This document shows, piece by piece, positions 18,456 to 27,236 of a stretch of 64,000 nucleotides of DNA (position 1 is its first letter; the number at the start of each line of letters is the position of its first letter). This DNA comes from Jeotgalibacillus soli (lineage in GTDB: Bacteria; Bacillota; Bacilli; Bacillales; Jeotgalibacillaceae), in contig NZ_JXRP01000009.1 of assembly GCF_000829435.1 (NCBI RefSeq), positions 620,001-684,000 on the forward strand, read 5' to 3'. Under the pieces are notes generated by a model. It was given only the letters and a program-made list of their open reading frames with translations. It was not told where the DNA came from and did no database searches. The translations under genes and the position numbers were made by a program.

Positions 18456-20525
18456 TTGAAAAAATACTATTTAACGTTGCCAGTCTTGTTAACTTATCTA
18501 TTCATGAACATAATTTTATATAGTGTCATTACCATGAGTGTGACAAATGATGTAAATGCCATTATTGACTGGGCCCAAGTTCATTCAGGGGCATTCCTGC
18601 TGTTGATTACATCTGTATCGGCCGTGTTATGGCTATTGACCATCTACTTTTTAAATAAAAAGGATTGGACCGATAATCTTGTTTCCAATCAATATTATTC
18701 TGTCTATTCCTCTCTGCTATTTTCCGTATCAGTTGGTCTGCTTTCAGCCTTCATTTTTCTCCTCTATCATTTAGGTCTTGAGGTACCCGGAAATACCATC
18801 GAATGGATTCAAACGTATCCGGAGAGATACTTTTTTAGTTCCTTTATCTTGGCGCTCATTGCAGCAGGTCTTAGCTTACTAATTGGCGAGGCGTTTTTAA
18901 GTGCTGGAATCTCCTTTGTTCTTTTCTATATTTTAGCGATTGTGAATTTTTATAAGAAAAACTTTCGCAATGAACCGCTTTTTCCGAATGATTTTATACA
19001 GGTTACCCAACTAGGTGAGGTTCTTCCGATGATACGGGATTCCATCTCTATTCCAATGGTCATTTTGTCTTTCATTGGCATAGCTGTGCTCGCTGCTTTA
19101 TGGTACTTACTGCCGAAAATAAAGCTTCGTTTCATTCCCAGGCTCATCATGCTTATTCCCCTGGTCTTTTTAATAAAATCCTTTTTATTCTATGAGGATA
19201 CCTTTGCTGAGAAGTATTTTGATGACTATGCAGCGCTTATGCCGTGGAATCAGCTTATGAACTATCATTACAACGGTCCGGTTATTGGGATGGTGTCAAA
19301 TATTAAGCTTAACGTGCTTTCACGACCAGATAACTATTCACGGAATGCGATGAAGGAAGCTGTGGAAAGAGCGCAGGAATTAGCAGCTGGTTCTGACAGC
19401 GAAGACAAGGAGGCAGTAAAGCCGAATATTGTTTTCTTTATGAATGAAACGTTTTGGGATCCAACAGAATTGGATATCACTTTTTCGGAGGATCCGTTAA
19501 AGCATACGAGGGAGCTGATGGAGAAATATCCATCAGGGTCCATTCTCAGTCCGGCGTTTGGTGGAGAAACAGCCAATGTAGAATTTGAAGCCTTAGCGAG
19601 CTATTCCATGAGCTTTTTTAATCCGGGAGGGCTGCCGTTTCCACATATTTTAGCCCAAAAAGAGTACCCAACCTTTGTTTCTTATTTGAATAATATGGGA
19701 TATTATAGTGTAGCGATGCATCCAAACAATGGAATATTATATATGCGGCAGCGCGTGTATCCAAATCTGGGCTTCGAAAATTATAAATTCCTGGATGACA
19801 TGATCTATACAGAAAAGGATAATAGTGACTTTGTATCGGATGATTCGGTTGTGAACGAGGTATTGGATACCCTTCGCCAATCAGACGAACCGGCTTTTAT
19901 ACACGCCGTAACAATTGCCAATCATCTCCCGTACCATCAAGGAAAATACGAAGGCGGGAGTACCATTGAGGTGGAAGGTGAGGGACTGTCTCCTGAAATG
20001 AAGAGTGAAATTGAGGTTTTCTCTGAAGGGATTAAGCGGTCTGATCTCGCGCTGAAACGGTTAGAGGAAGAAATTCAGCAAATGGATGAACCGACCATCG
20101 TTGTATTCTGGGGAGACCATTTGCCTGCTCTGGGTCCAAATCTTCAAGCCTATAATGAAACAGGCTTCGGTGATGAACTAAATCAGCAAAAGACAAAGGA
20201 ATTTTATGAAACACCCTTGCTGTTTATTTCAAACTTTGATTTGCATATGGAAGGTGATCTTGGCACGTTTAGCCCGGTTTATCTTGCCCCAATGCTAGCA
20301 GAAGCGCTGGAATTCGATCGTCCGTTATTTTACGACTACTTGCTCGAGATGAAAAAGGAAGTTCCGGCTTTTAAAAATCTCATCTATATGAATCCAGAGG
20401 GTCAAACCGTTGATAATCTTGAAGTGCTGCCAAGGCATGTAATCCCAATCATGGAGGATTATCATAAATTCCAATTTGATATTCTTTCAGGAAGCCAATT
20501 TAGCCTTGATGAGCTTTATGAATGA
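18456..20525 (+). CDS. LTA-synthase-family membrane sulfatase-fold protein
   Basis: TTG 18456 is favoured over ATG 18441, because GGGGGAGA (18443-18450) overlaps the latter and is correctly spaced for the former. The roughly 689-residue protein has about five N-terminal membrane segments, then an extracellular sulfatase-like domain. That domain has NIVFFMNETFWDPTEL near residue 322 (the nucleophile threonine region), GGETANVEFEALASYSM and the metal motif VFWGDHLPALG near 550. The family transfers glycerol phosphate from phosphatidylglycerol or related groups to surface polymers. The ETFWDPT form is typical of a branch distinct from classical LtaS, so the exact substrate is uncertain. Confidence 0.85.
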   Translation: MKKYYLTLPVLLTYLFMNIILYSVITMSVTNDVNAIIDWAQVHSGAFLLLITSVSAVLWLLTIYFLNKKDWTDNLVSNQYYSVYSSLLFSVSVGLLSAFIFLLYHLGLEVPGNTIEWIQTYPERYFFSSFILALIAAGLSLLIGEAFLSAGISFVLFYILAIVNFYKKNFRNEPLFPNDFIQVTQLGEVLPMIRDSISIPMVILSFIGIAVLAALWYLLPKIKLRFIPRLIMLIPLVFLIKSFLFYEDTFAEKYFDDYAALMPWNQLMNYHYNGPVIGMVSNIKLNVLSRPDNYSRNAMKEAVERAQELAAGSDSEDKEAVKPNIVFFMNETFWDPTELDITFSEDPLKHTRELMEKYPSGSILSPAFGGETANVEFEALASYSMSFFNPGGLPFPHILAQKEYPTFVSYLNNMGYYSVAMHPNNGILYMRQRVYPNLGFENYKFLDDMIYTEKDNSDFVSDDSVVNEVLDTLRQSDEPAFIHAVTIANHLPYHQGKYEGGSTIEVEGEGLSPEMKSEIEVFSEGIKRSDLALKRLEEEIQQMDEPTIVVFWGDHLPALGPNLQAYNETGFGDELNQQKTKEFYETPLLFISNFDLHMEGDLGTFSPVYLAPMLAEALEFDRPLFYDYLLEMKKEVPAFKNLIYMNPEGQTVDNLEVLPRHVIPIMEDYHKFQFDILSGSQFSLDELYE

Positions 20526-20658
20526 TGACTTGAGGGGCATGATCAAATCGTAAATTAATAACAATTCTTCATTTAATCATTTCTCTAACGGGTAAAAATA
20601 GTATAAAATAAAAACTGGATAGGTTTGTTAATACTCAAAAATTTAGGAGTGAATGTTC

Positions 20659-21546
20659 ATGAGAGTGCGTAAAGCGATCATCCCCGCTGCCGGACTAGGG
20701 ACCAGATTCCTTCCAGCGACAAAGGCGCAGCCAAAGGAAATGCTTCCAATTGTTGATAAACCAACGATTCAATACATCGTGGAAGAAGCAGTTGCTTCAG
20801 GAATAGAGGATATTATTATTGTGAGTGGTCGAGGGAAACGGGCCATTGAGGATCACTTTGATAAGTCATACGAATTAGAAGAGACGCTTGAAAAGAAAGA
20901 AAAATATGCGATCCTTGAAGAAATTAAACAAATTTCCAATTTGGCAAACATTCATTACATCCGTCAAAAAGAGCCGATGGGATTGGGCCATGCGATTGCC
21001 TGCGCAAGCAGCTTTATTGGAGATGAGCCCTTTGCGGTGCTGCTGGGGGATGATATTGTCCAATCGAAAACACCATGCCTAAAGCAGTTAATTAATGTGT
21101 ACGAGCGCTATAATTCGTCTGTTGTTGGCGTTCAGCCCGTACCAGATGACGCGGTTTCCAAGTATGGAATCATTGCTCCAAAAGGACAGGAAATTGAAGA
21201 TGGCGTCATTCACATTGAGAATCTGGTAGAAAAACCAAATGTGGATCAGGCTCCTTCCAATCTTGCTATTTTGGGCCGTTATGTTCTGCGACCAGAAATA
21301 TTCTCCATTTTGGCCACGCTTGAGCCGGGAGCTGGCGGTGAAATCCAATTGACAGATGCACTGGTAAAATTAAATAAACAACAGGTGATCCTTGCGAAGG
21401 AATTCGAAGGAACCCGTTATGATATTGGAGATAAGCTCGGCTTTGTCCAGGCGACGGTAGATTTTGCCCTGCAGCGTGATGACTTGCGATCAGATCTGCT
21501 CGCTTATTTGGAGAATATCGTGAAAAATGAATCCATTAATAATTAA
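20659..21546 (+). CDS. galU: UTP-glucose-1-phosphate uridylyltransferase
   Basis: ATG 20659 has AGGAG at 9-base spacing; the in-frame ATG at 20653 is only 3 bases from it. The 295-residue enzyme starts [19 protein letters not shown], the nucleotide-binding G-x-G-T-R-F loop. It carries [25 protein letters not shown] and [20 protein letters not shown], the full GalU/GtaB pattern. It makes UDP-glucose, which feeds Ugd and GalE in this window as well as teichoic acid and glycolipid glucosylation. Confidence 0.94.
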   Translation: MRVRKAIIPAAGLGTRFLPATKAQPKEMLPIVDKPTIQYIVEEAVASGIEDIIIVSGRGKRAIEDHFDKSYELEETLEKKEKYAILEEIKQISNLANIHYIRQKEPMGLGHAIACASSFIGDEPFAVLLGDDIVQSKTPCLKQLINVYERYNSSVVGVQPVPDDAVSKYGIIAPKGQEIEDGVIHIENLVEKPNVDQAPSNLAILGRYVLRPEIFSILATLEPGAGGEIQLTDALVKLNKQQVILAKEFEGTRYDIGDKLGFVQATVDFALQRDDLRSDLLAYLENIVKNESINN

Positions 21547-21561
21547 TCATATAAAACGATA

Positions 21562-21608
21562 AAACAAGACAAGCACCTGAAGGAACAGCAGGGTGCTTGT
21601 CTTGTTTG
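21562..21608 (+). terminator. Terminator after galU
   Basis: A long stem, AAACAAGACAAGCACC against GGGTGCTTGTCTTGTTT, encloses about 13 bases. It is near-symmetrical and could also serve the convergent GGDEF gene. Confidence 0.85.
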
Positions 21609-21619
21609 TCATTGCCGGA

Positions 21620-23296
21620 CTAAGTTGCAATTTCTGATAGTTGATTCTTGCTCATTTCCTGACTGTGAACTACTTGGTTTTTCCCCATTTTTTTAGCGCC
21701 ATGAACAAGCGCGTGGTCTGCTTGGTGAAAGCCCTCCTCCAGAATGGTACGGCAAAGATTATGATTCCATTCCTCTATTCCTTCAATCGTATGCACCCCC
21801 ATACTCAGCGTAACGGTGCTTTTAATTTCTTCGGGCACTTCATTTTGATTAAGCGTAAAGGTAAACGGTTTATTCGCAAGTGATTGGCGAATCGACTCTC
21901 CAATATGAAGTGCTTGTTTAACGGTGCATTCCTCCAGCAGGATGCTGAATTCCTCCCCGCCGGACCGGTAGACAGGCAGATCCGAAGAGTGAAGAATCTC
22001 TAAATCTCGTAATGTTTCCTGGATTCGGCATGCGGTTCCAGCCAATACTTCATCTCCAATCGAATGACCGTATTGATCATTAAATTTTTTGAAGTTGTCG
22101 ATGTCCATAACAAAAAAGGATAAAGGAAAATGCTCAATAGCTTCTCTTCCTTTTTCTACGATTTCATAATAGGCACGCTGATTTTTTAATCCTGTCAGCC
22201 TGTCTGTTTCAGCCCTTTCAAGCAGCTTCTTCTCACGGTCCCAATTTGACTGAACAAGTCCCAGCGTATGAAGGAGAGGAAGGATGGCAAGGCTCATTTG
22301 TTTCGCATGGATTGTTTTTGATGGAAATAAAAGTCCGATCGTTACCGGTCTGAATGAGCCCCACTGATAATGGCGAATAAACACCGTTTGGATTTCACCC
22401 GACATTTTTCTATGTGAAAATGTTTGATAATCGGTGTGATGCACTGAAGAAGTCCATTGGATGGATGAGAAGCTTTTTGGAGGGTACTGACTCGCTTCAT
22501 TCCCCATTTTTAAGTAGATCCCCTCTGTCATCAATGTCGACTGCAGCCTGTAGGCAAGTCTTCGTGTAATGGCCTCAAGCGTGTGCTGCTGTTCGATCTC
22601 GAGCACGGCTTTATAAACAATTCGTATGAACCCAAATAGTCTGAGTCTTGGAATGATTTGAGAAGAAGCATATTGTAAAGTGACAAAAACACCTGTTATT
22701 GACAGTAATAAAATTAATGGTGATGCAATTGATAACAAGGACAGGGGGATAAATAATGCCCACTGCACCAGACTTGATACAAAGGCTGATTTGAATAGGG
22801 CAAACAGATCCATTTCTTTTTTGCAAAACCATCCAGACAATTGATATGAAATTATCCATATTAGTGAGACAAAAATTAAATATGCCAGGGCTGCAAGTAA
22901 TATAGACGGCTGACCTGTGCTAAAATCAATGATTTGGAAAGCGGCGGCCACAAACAGAATCACCATGCCAGCAAACAATAGCGCTGTAACACGCTGAAAG
23001 GAAGAACGCTGGTGCCGTACAAATAATAGCTGTAGAAAAGTGGCTGTAACACAGGTTAAGACAAAGGCTGGCAAGCCGTATGTAAGCAATATATAAAAAA
23101 GAATTATTGGGCCTCCGCTGTGCAAAAAGAAATCTTCTTTATAGGCAAAAAAGTACAGTATCGTTATAGAGACTGCTCCGGCTAAAAAAACCGGAATATA
23201 GATGGCAACTCCTTTCTCCATGAAGATCACAGCTGATGCAAAAAGTAGTAATAATAATAGCATGCTCGTTCTTTGTATTTGTGAATAGGGTCTCAT
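21620..23296 (-). CDS. Membrane-bound diguanylate cyclase (GGDEF protein)
   Basis: The ATG at 23296 has AAAGGTG at 8-base spacing; the ATG six codons earlier has no site. The roughly 558-residue protein has about seven or eight N-terminal hydrophobic segments, a GAF-like linker region of about 150 residues, and a C-terminal GGDEF domain. That domain has DRLTGLKNQRAYYE, FFVMDIDNFKKFND and an intact active loop GGEEF near residue 445. It should make cyclic di-GMP in response to a membrane or ligand signal. The inhibitory RxxD site is not conserved (HSSD with altered spacing), which suggests reduced product inhibition. It is convergent with galU. Confidence 0.88.
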   Translation of the reverse strand: MRPYSQIQRTSMLLLLLLFASAVIFMEKGVAIYIPVFLAGAVSITILYFFAYKEDFFLHSGGPIILFYILLTYGLPAFVLTCVTATFLQLLFVRHQRSSFQRVTALLFAGMVILFVAAAFQIIDFSTGQPSILLAALAYLIFVSLIWIISYQLSGWFCKKEMDLFALFKSAFVSSLVQWALFIPLSLLSIASPLILLLSITGVFVTLQYASSQIIPRLRLFGFIRIVYKAVLEIEQQHTLEAITRRLAYRLQSTLMTEGIYLKMGNEASQYPPKSFSSIQWTSSVHHTDYQTFSHRKMSGEIQTVFIRHYQWGSFRPVTIGLLFPSKTIHAKQMSLAILPLLHTLGLVQSNWDREKKLLERAETDRLTGLKNQRAYYEIVEKGREAIEHFPLSFFVMDIDNFKKFNDQYGHSIGDEVLAGTACRIQETLRDLEILHSSDLPVYRSGGEEFSILLEECTVKQALHIGESIRQSLANKPFTFTLNQNEVPEEIKSTVTLSMGVHTIEGIEEWNHNLCRTILEEGFHQADHALVHGAKKMGKNQVVHSQEMSKNQLSEIAT

Positions 23297-23569
23297 TTCC
23301 TGAACACCTTTCATAGTAGAGTAAGTAAATAGGCCGTTTGGGTTGTAGGAAAAAAGTCATGGTATTCTTGCTATTCCCACTATGATCTAGGTGGAAACCC
23401 CTGAATGTGCTCAAATCAATTTATTTAATGACAATTTTCACTGTTTCCTGAAGGATTTCAAAAGATTTATCTTCTAAAGGTGAAAATTCGACGATTTCTC
23501 CTAATGCTCTAGACCAGGCTGTAAGTTAAAATAAGATGTAAGATTAAGAAATGAACAGAGGAGATTTAC

Positions 23570-24712
23570 ATGAATAAGGTGAGATTCATTCTATTCTTTT
23601 TATTTATGGCGATCGGACTAGCAGGGTGCAATCTGAAGGAATCTCAAATGCTGTTTGAGGATAAAGAGGCATTTAGTAGACAGACAGGCGGAGAGGTGAA
23701 GTCGGCATTTTCTGAGAGAATGGAAATGACGACAACGATTACCATTGGAGCGATTGGTGATGTACTCTTGCACGATGCTGTCTATCAATATGCAGCAACC
23801 GATACAGGCTTTAATTTTAAACCGGCATTTGAATCCGTCATGCCTTTACTCTCGTCACCAGATTTTATGATGGCGAACCAGGAATCGAATCCTGGTGGAA
23901 TTGAACTCGGATTGTCATCGTATCCGGCATTTAACAGTCCGCATGAAATTGTCACTGATCTACAATATTCTGGAGTAGATATGGTAACGGCTGCAAATAA
24001 TCATATAATGGACCGAGGAATTGATAGCGCAATGGCCGCGATGGATTTTTATGATGAAATTGGGATGCCCTATGTAGGTGTATATCGAGATGTGGAAGAT
24101 CGACAGAATCATAGAGTGAAAGAGATTAATGGGATCAAGCTAGGTGTGCTTGCATACACGTTTAGTACAAACGGAATTCCAATTCCCTTTGGATTTGAGG
24201 AGTCGGTTGCTTTGCTGGAGCCAGAGCGAATGGTTTCAGAGATCCGTGTGCTGCGAGACAATGTAGATGTGGTAGTCGTTCACCTGCATTGGGGGAATGA
24301 GTATGAACAGCTGCCAAATCAATCACAGGTCGAATTAGCAGAAAGGCTGTCAGAAGAAGGGGTCGACATTATTTTTGGCCATCATCCTCATGTGCTTCAG
24401 CCAATCGATGAGATTGAACGTTCGGATGGAGGAAAGACTGTCGTTTTTTATTCCCTGGGAAATTTCTATTCTGGTCAAAACTTTCCGTATACAGATATTG
24501 GCGGAGTAGCAACGATTAATATTAAAAAAGTAACAAGAGGGTCTCGATCAGAGGTTTCGCTTAGCCAACCGGCCATTGAGCCGACACAGGTGATTCGTGG
24601 ATCGCAGCGTGAATACCTCATCGTTCCCATGAAGGATTCTCCTGCAAGCGCAATAGAAGGGGTGTCGTATGAAGAGACAATCGAGCATATTAATCAAAAT
24701 ATGACACCATAA
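23570..24712 (+). CDS. CapA-family (PgsA-like) lipoprotein, metallophosphatase fold
   Basis: The 380-residue protein has a lipoprotein signal ending LAGC (Cys about 20). Its CapA domain has IGAIGDVLLHDAVY, MMANQESNPGG, VDMVTAANNHIMDRG, VVHLHWGNEYEQLPN and IIFGHHPHVLQPI, the conserved metal-site blocks of the family. Members support poly-gamma-glutamate or capsule synthesis. No pgsB or pgsC homologue is in the window, so this is a solitary paralogue of uncertain substrate. The ATG is preceded by GAGGAGA. It shares a bidirectional terminator with the convergent LCP gene. Confidence 0.87.
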   Translation: MNKVRFILFFLFMAIGLAGCNLKESQMLFEDKEAFSRQTGGEVKSAFSERMEMTTTITIGAIGDVLLHDAVYQYAATDTGFNFKPAFESVMPLLSSPDFMMANQESNPGGIELGLSSYPAFNSPHEIVTDLQYSGVDMVTAANNHIMDRGIDSAMAAMDFYDEIGMPYVGVYRDVEDRQNHRVKEINGIKLGVLAYTFSTNGIPIPFGFEESVALLEPERMVSEIRVLRDNVDVVVVHLHWGNEYEQLPNQSQVELAERLSEEGVDIIFGHHPHVLQPIDEIERSDGGKTVVFYSLGNFYSGQNFPYTDIGGVATINIKKVTRGSRSEVSLSQPAIEPTQVIRGSQREYLIVPMKDSPASAIEGVSYEETIEHINQNMTP

Positions 24713-24746
24713 AAAGACGAATGCCGTGGGAGGCATTCGTCTTTTT
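24711..24746. terminator. Bidirectional terminator between the CapA and LCP genes
   Basis: AAAAAGACGAATGCC (24711-24725) pairs with GGCATTCGTCTTTTT (24732-24746) around six bases. It has T runs on both strands and sits between convergent genes. Confidence 0.9.
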
Positions 24747-24748
24747 AT

Positions 24749-25678
24749 CTAGAGATTCAGCTGTTCCTTTAGAGAGGCTTGGATGGCAGCGAGCTCTTCT
24801 TCAGGTACAACATAGTAGTAAATCCCATCAATTCGTTGACCTGATCCGGTTTCAATGGAGGTTTGTTCAATATTCGATGCCGCAGCACGATATTCACCCT
24901 GAATTTCCACCATTTGATCAAACGTTAAATTCGTTTTAATATTGCTTCCCAGCGCATCAAAGATATTTCCGAAGTTCCATAGAGATGAAATGTCGGCACC
25001 TTCTTGAATAACGGCTTGAATGACTTGACGCTGACGCTCCTGTCGTCCAAAGTCGCCATTCGGATCTTCATAGCGCATACGGGAGTAGGCAAGTGCTTCC
25101 TCCCCGTCTAATGTAATCTGGCCTTCTGAGAATGAATAGCCGCCAGATTCAAAGGCAAAGCTGTTATTGACCGTGATTCCGCCAACGGAATCAACAATAT
25201 CCTGGAAGCCTTCCATATTTACCTGGACATAATAATCAATTGGAATATCCAAGAAATTCTCAACGGTATCCATCGCCATTTCGACTCCGCCAAATGCGTA
25301 GGCATGGTTAATTTTATCATTCGTTCCTCGACCGACAATTTCTGTTAACGTATCACGCGGAATACTTAATAATTTGGTTGTTTGTTCAGCCGGGTTAACG
25401 GTCATCACAATAATTGTATCGGAACGGCCGGCATCGCCTTCACGCTCATCCACACCAAGCATCAGAACAGAAAAAGGATCCTGCTCGTTAAACTTAACCG
25501 CCTCTGGTCTTTTATCGGAGACTTCACGGTCAATCGGCTGATGCATACGATCCGTCGCTGAGCTCAACGATTGGAAAATACTAAAGACATACGCCCCGGC
25601 TCCAATCATGATCACCAATACTGAAAGTAACACCCATCTCAGCCATTTTCTTTTCTTTTTACGATTCGACGATCTCAT
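24749..25678 (-). CDS. LCP (LytR-CpsA-Psr) family wall-polymer transferase, TagU-like
   Basis: The 309-residue protein has a short basic cytoplasmic tail, one membrane anchor (WVLLSVLVIMIGAGAYVF) and an extracellular LCP domain. The domain shows FSVLMLGVDEREGDAGRSDT, LSIPRDTLTEI, NDKINHAYAFGG, and EALAYSRMRYEDPNGDFGR with RQERQRQVI. The arginines and aspartates of these blocks bind the polyprenyl diphosphate. LCP enzymes attach wall teichoic acid or capsule to peptidoglycan, fitting the capsule and teichoic genes in the window. The ATG follows GAGGG. Which of the Bacillus paralogues it matches best cannot be settled here. Confidence 0.9.
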   Translation of the reverse strand: MRSSNRKKKRKWLRWVLLSVLVIMIGAGAYVFSIFQSLSSATDRMHQPIDREVSDKRPEAVKFNEQDPFSVLMLGVDEREGDAGRSDTIIVMTVNPAEQTTKLLSIPRDTLTEIVGRGTNDKINHAYAFGGVEMAMDTVENFLDIPIDYYVQVNMEGFQDIVDSVGGITVNNSFAFESGGYSFSEGQITLDGEEALAYSRMRYEDPNGDFGRQERQRQVIQAVIQEGADISSLWNFGNIFDALGSNIKTNLTFDQMVEIQGEYRAAASNIEQTSIETGSGQRIDGIYYYVVPEEELAAIQASLKEQLNL

Positions 25679-25907
25679 CTACGCAGTCCCTCGTTTCAAC
25701 ATTTTGTCCTATTTAACATAGCATGAAAGACATTAAATTGGAATATCCACATGAGCTTGGTCATGAAATATCCTGAACAATGCAATCTTTATATGGAGTT
25801 TCTGTAGCAAGCTTTATGTAAATACATTTTACACAAGTTTTTGTGCAGACTGTGTGTGTCCAACTTTTATGTAGCAGTGAGTATTAAACGATTTACTCAC
25901 TATAACG

Positions 25908-26411
25908 TTATTTTAATTCGGAAGTTGCCCCTTCTCGCATTCTAGGAAAAAGAGAAAATTGACATACCAGGTGGGAAGTAAGCAATTGTTGATTGCGGAA
26001 TGTCGCCTGGGAGCAATGTACGGTGATGGAGCGGTTGTAGGTTAGGGTAACAACTAGTTTTTTGGGGTGATGAGGGTGAGGATGATAGCCAATAATATGT
26101 GATGGAAAAAACCAGATGTTTTGCTCGTGCTTGGGTGAATGAGTAGGAAAAGCGACTAGATAGGAATAGGGATCAATAATGAGAGGAATCTTATTGCGGA
26201 TTGTGAGGGCTTGCTTGGCTGCATGAAGTCTTCCCTGCGCCGTGCTTCCTCCCCGCATACAGCTATCATCGAGCAAGGAATTAACGGTTTGCTTCGTATA
26301 ATACGTCCCCCTCGTATCATGGATGATTGTTTCGTACTCCATATGAAAAGCGCGCTCCAAAGCCATGGTCGTCGTACCGACTGAATAATGATAATTCGTT
26401 GAATAAATCAT
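25908..26411 (-). CDS. comK: Competence transcription factor ComK
   Basis: The 167-residue protein matches ComK along its middle: DDSCMRGGSTAQGRLHAAKQ, then KIPLIIDPYSYLVAFPTHSP and QNIWFFPSHI, the same order as in B. subtilis ComK (DRSCRFFGSSYAGR, PPIMVDPSNQIFLFPT). It is shorter than the 192-residue B. subtilis protein at both ends. ComK activates DNA-uptake genes by binding paired AT-boxes. Such a pair is visible upstream (26468-26510), which implies autoactivation. The start is an ATG with GGAGGGG at 4-5 bases. A sigma factor is transcribed divergently. Confidence 0.88.
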   Translation of the reverse strand: MIYSTNYHYSVGTTTMALERAFHMEYETIIHDTRGTYYTKQTVNSLLDDSCMRGGSTAQGRLHAAKQALTIRNKIPLIIDPYSYLVAFPTHSPKHEQNIWFFPSHIIGYHPHPHHPKKLVVTLTYNRSITVHCSQATFRNQQLLTSHLVCQFSLFPRMREGATSELK

Positions 26412-26435
26412 AGTACCCCTCCATTCCTTTCTATT

Positions 26436-26510
26436 AGTATACTAAATCTTTCGGACTATAAAAATAATAAATTGAAATTTATGTTGAATTTACATAAAAA
26501 ACATCATTTT
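26436..26510 (-). promoter_or_regulatory. comK promoter with two ComK AT-boxes
   Basis: Reading toward comK, a TATACT -10 lies at 26436-26441. A poor -35 region (TTTTTA, 26459-26464) is typical of an activator-dependent promoter. Just upstream is an imperfect AT-box, TAAA-N5-ATTT (26468-26480). Then, 17 bases on, comes a perfect AAAA-N5-TTTT box (26498-26510). The established K-box is AAAA-N5-TTTT in pairs at set spacings, one of them about 18 bp, so this fits autoregulation by ComK. Confidence 0.62.
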
Positions 26511-26612
26511 TATATTAGGGGCTGCCGTTTACAGGCTGAACCCCTCCCGTTTTCTCTAAACAACGGTTTTGGCGTTTGATTTAAGCGAAATGACCATTCG
26601 TCAGCCGAAGTT

Positions 26613-26642
26613 ATTCTCGGTACAGTTACGGTACTCGAGAAT
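26613..26642. promoter_or_regulatory. Inverted repeat upstream of the sigma-factor gene
   Basis: ATTCTCG-GTAC and GTAC-T-CGAGAAT flank seven bases, giving about 11-bp arms, 36 bases before the sigma-factor start. It could be an operator or an mRNA hairpin. The regulator is unknown. Confidence 0.4.
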
Positions 26643-26677
26643 GATTTGGATGGCGCGTCTCCTGAGTGGAGAAAATG

Positions 26678-27166
26678 ATGCATAATTTTGATGAAATTTT
26701 AGCTCAATACAAACCGATGATCTACCATATGATCAAAAAGCTGCATATTCAACAGGATCATGACATTTATTTTCAAGAAGGCTTGCTGGCTTTATGGAAG
26801 GCATGGGAACGCTTTGATGAAAATGAAGGCGCCTTTACGCCATTTGCCTATCAATCGATTCGCGGCGGGATGCTGACCTATATGAGAAAAGATAATCGCT
26901 ACAAAGAAAAAGAAGTCATCGTCGCCGAGGAATTTTGGGAAATGAAAATGGACGGGGGAACGGATCGCACACTTGAAGAAGAATTCTTAGCTTGCTATGC
27001 AGATCATCTCTCTCTCCAGCAAAAAAAGTGGATTCTCTTTACCTTTCACTATCAGTGGACAACGGCAGAAATTGCACAGTATGAAGGAGTCAGTCAATCA
27101 GCAGTGAAGAAATGGAAAAAAGGAGCGATGGATAAGCTGAAGGCGAATAACGAGACTGCATGGTGA
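26678..27166 (+). CDS. Small sigma-70-family RNA polymerase sigma factor, competence-associated by context
   Basis: The 162-residue protein has a region-2-like segment (IYFQEGLLALWKAWERFDEN, FTPFAYQSIRGGMLTYMRKD) and a region-4 helix-turn-helix near the C-terminus (TTAEIAQYEGVSQSAVKKW). This is the SigH/ComX-like small sigma type. ATG 26678 is chosen because GGAG lies 6 bases upstream; GTG 26666 overlaps that site. It is divergent from comK, sharing a 254-base intergenic region with ComK boxes. The position suggests, but does not prove, a role in competence. A terminator follows. Confidence 0.78.
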   Translation: MHNFDEILAQYKPMIYHMIKKLHIQQDHDIYFQEGLLALWKAWERFDENEGAFTPFAYQSIRGGMLTYMRKDNRYKEKEVIVAEEFWEMKMDGGTDRTLEEEFLACYADHLSLQQKKWILFTFHYQWTTAEIAQYEGVSQSAVKKWKKGAMDKLKANNETAW

Positions 27167-27193
27167 GAGGCTGTGCGAGGACGATTTTTTCAA

Positions 27194-27236
27194 AATAAAG
27201 AGAAGATCGTGTCTGCTGCACGATCTTCTCTTTATT
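27194..27236. terminator. Bidirectional terminator between convergent genes
   Basis: A perfect 18-bp stem, AATAAAGAGAAGATCGTG (27194-27211) with its complement at 27219-27236, has a 7-base loop and A/T tails on both sides. Confidence 0.9.
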
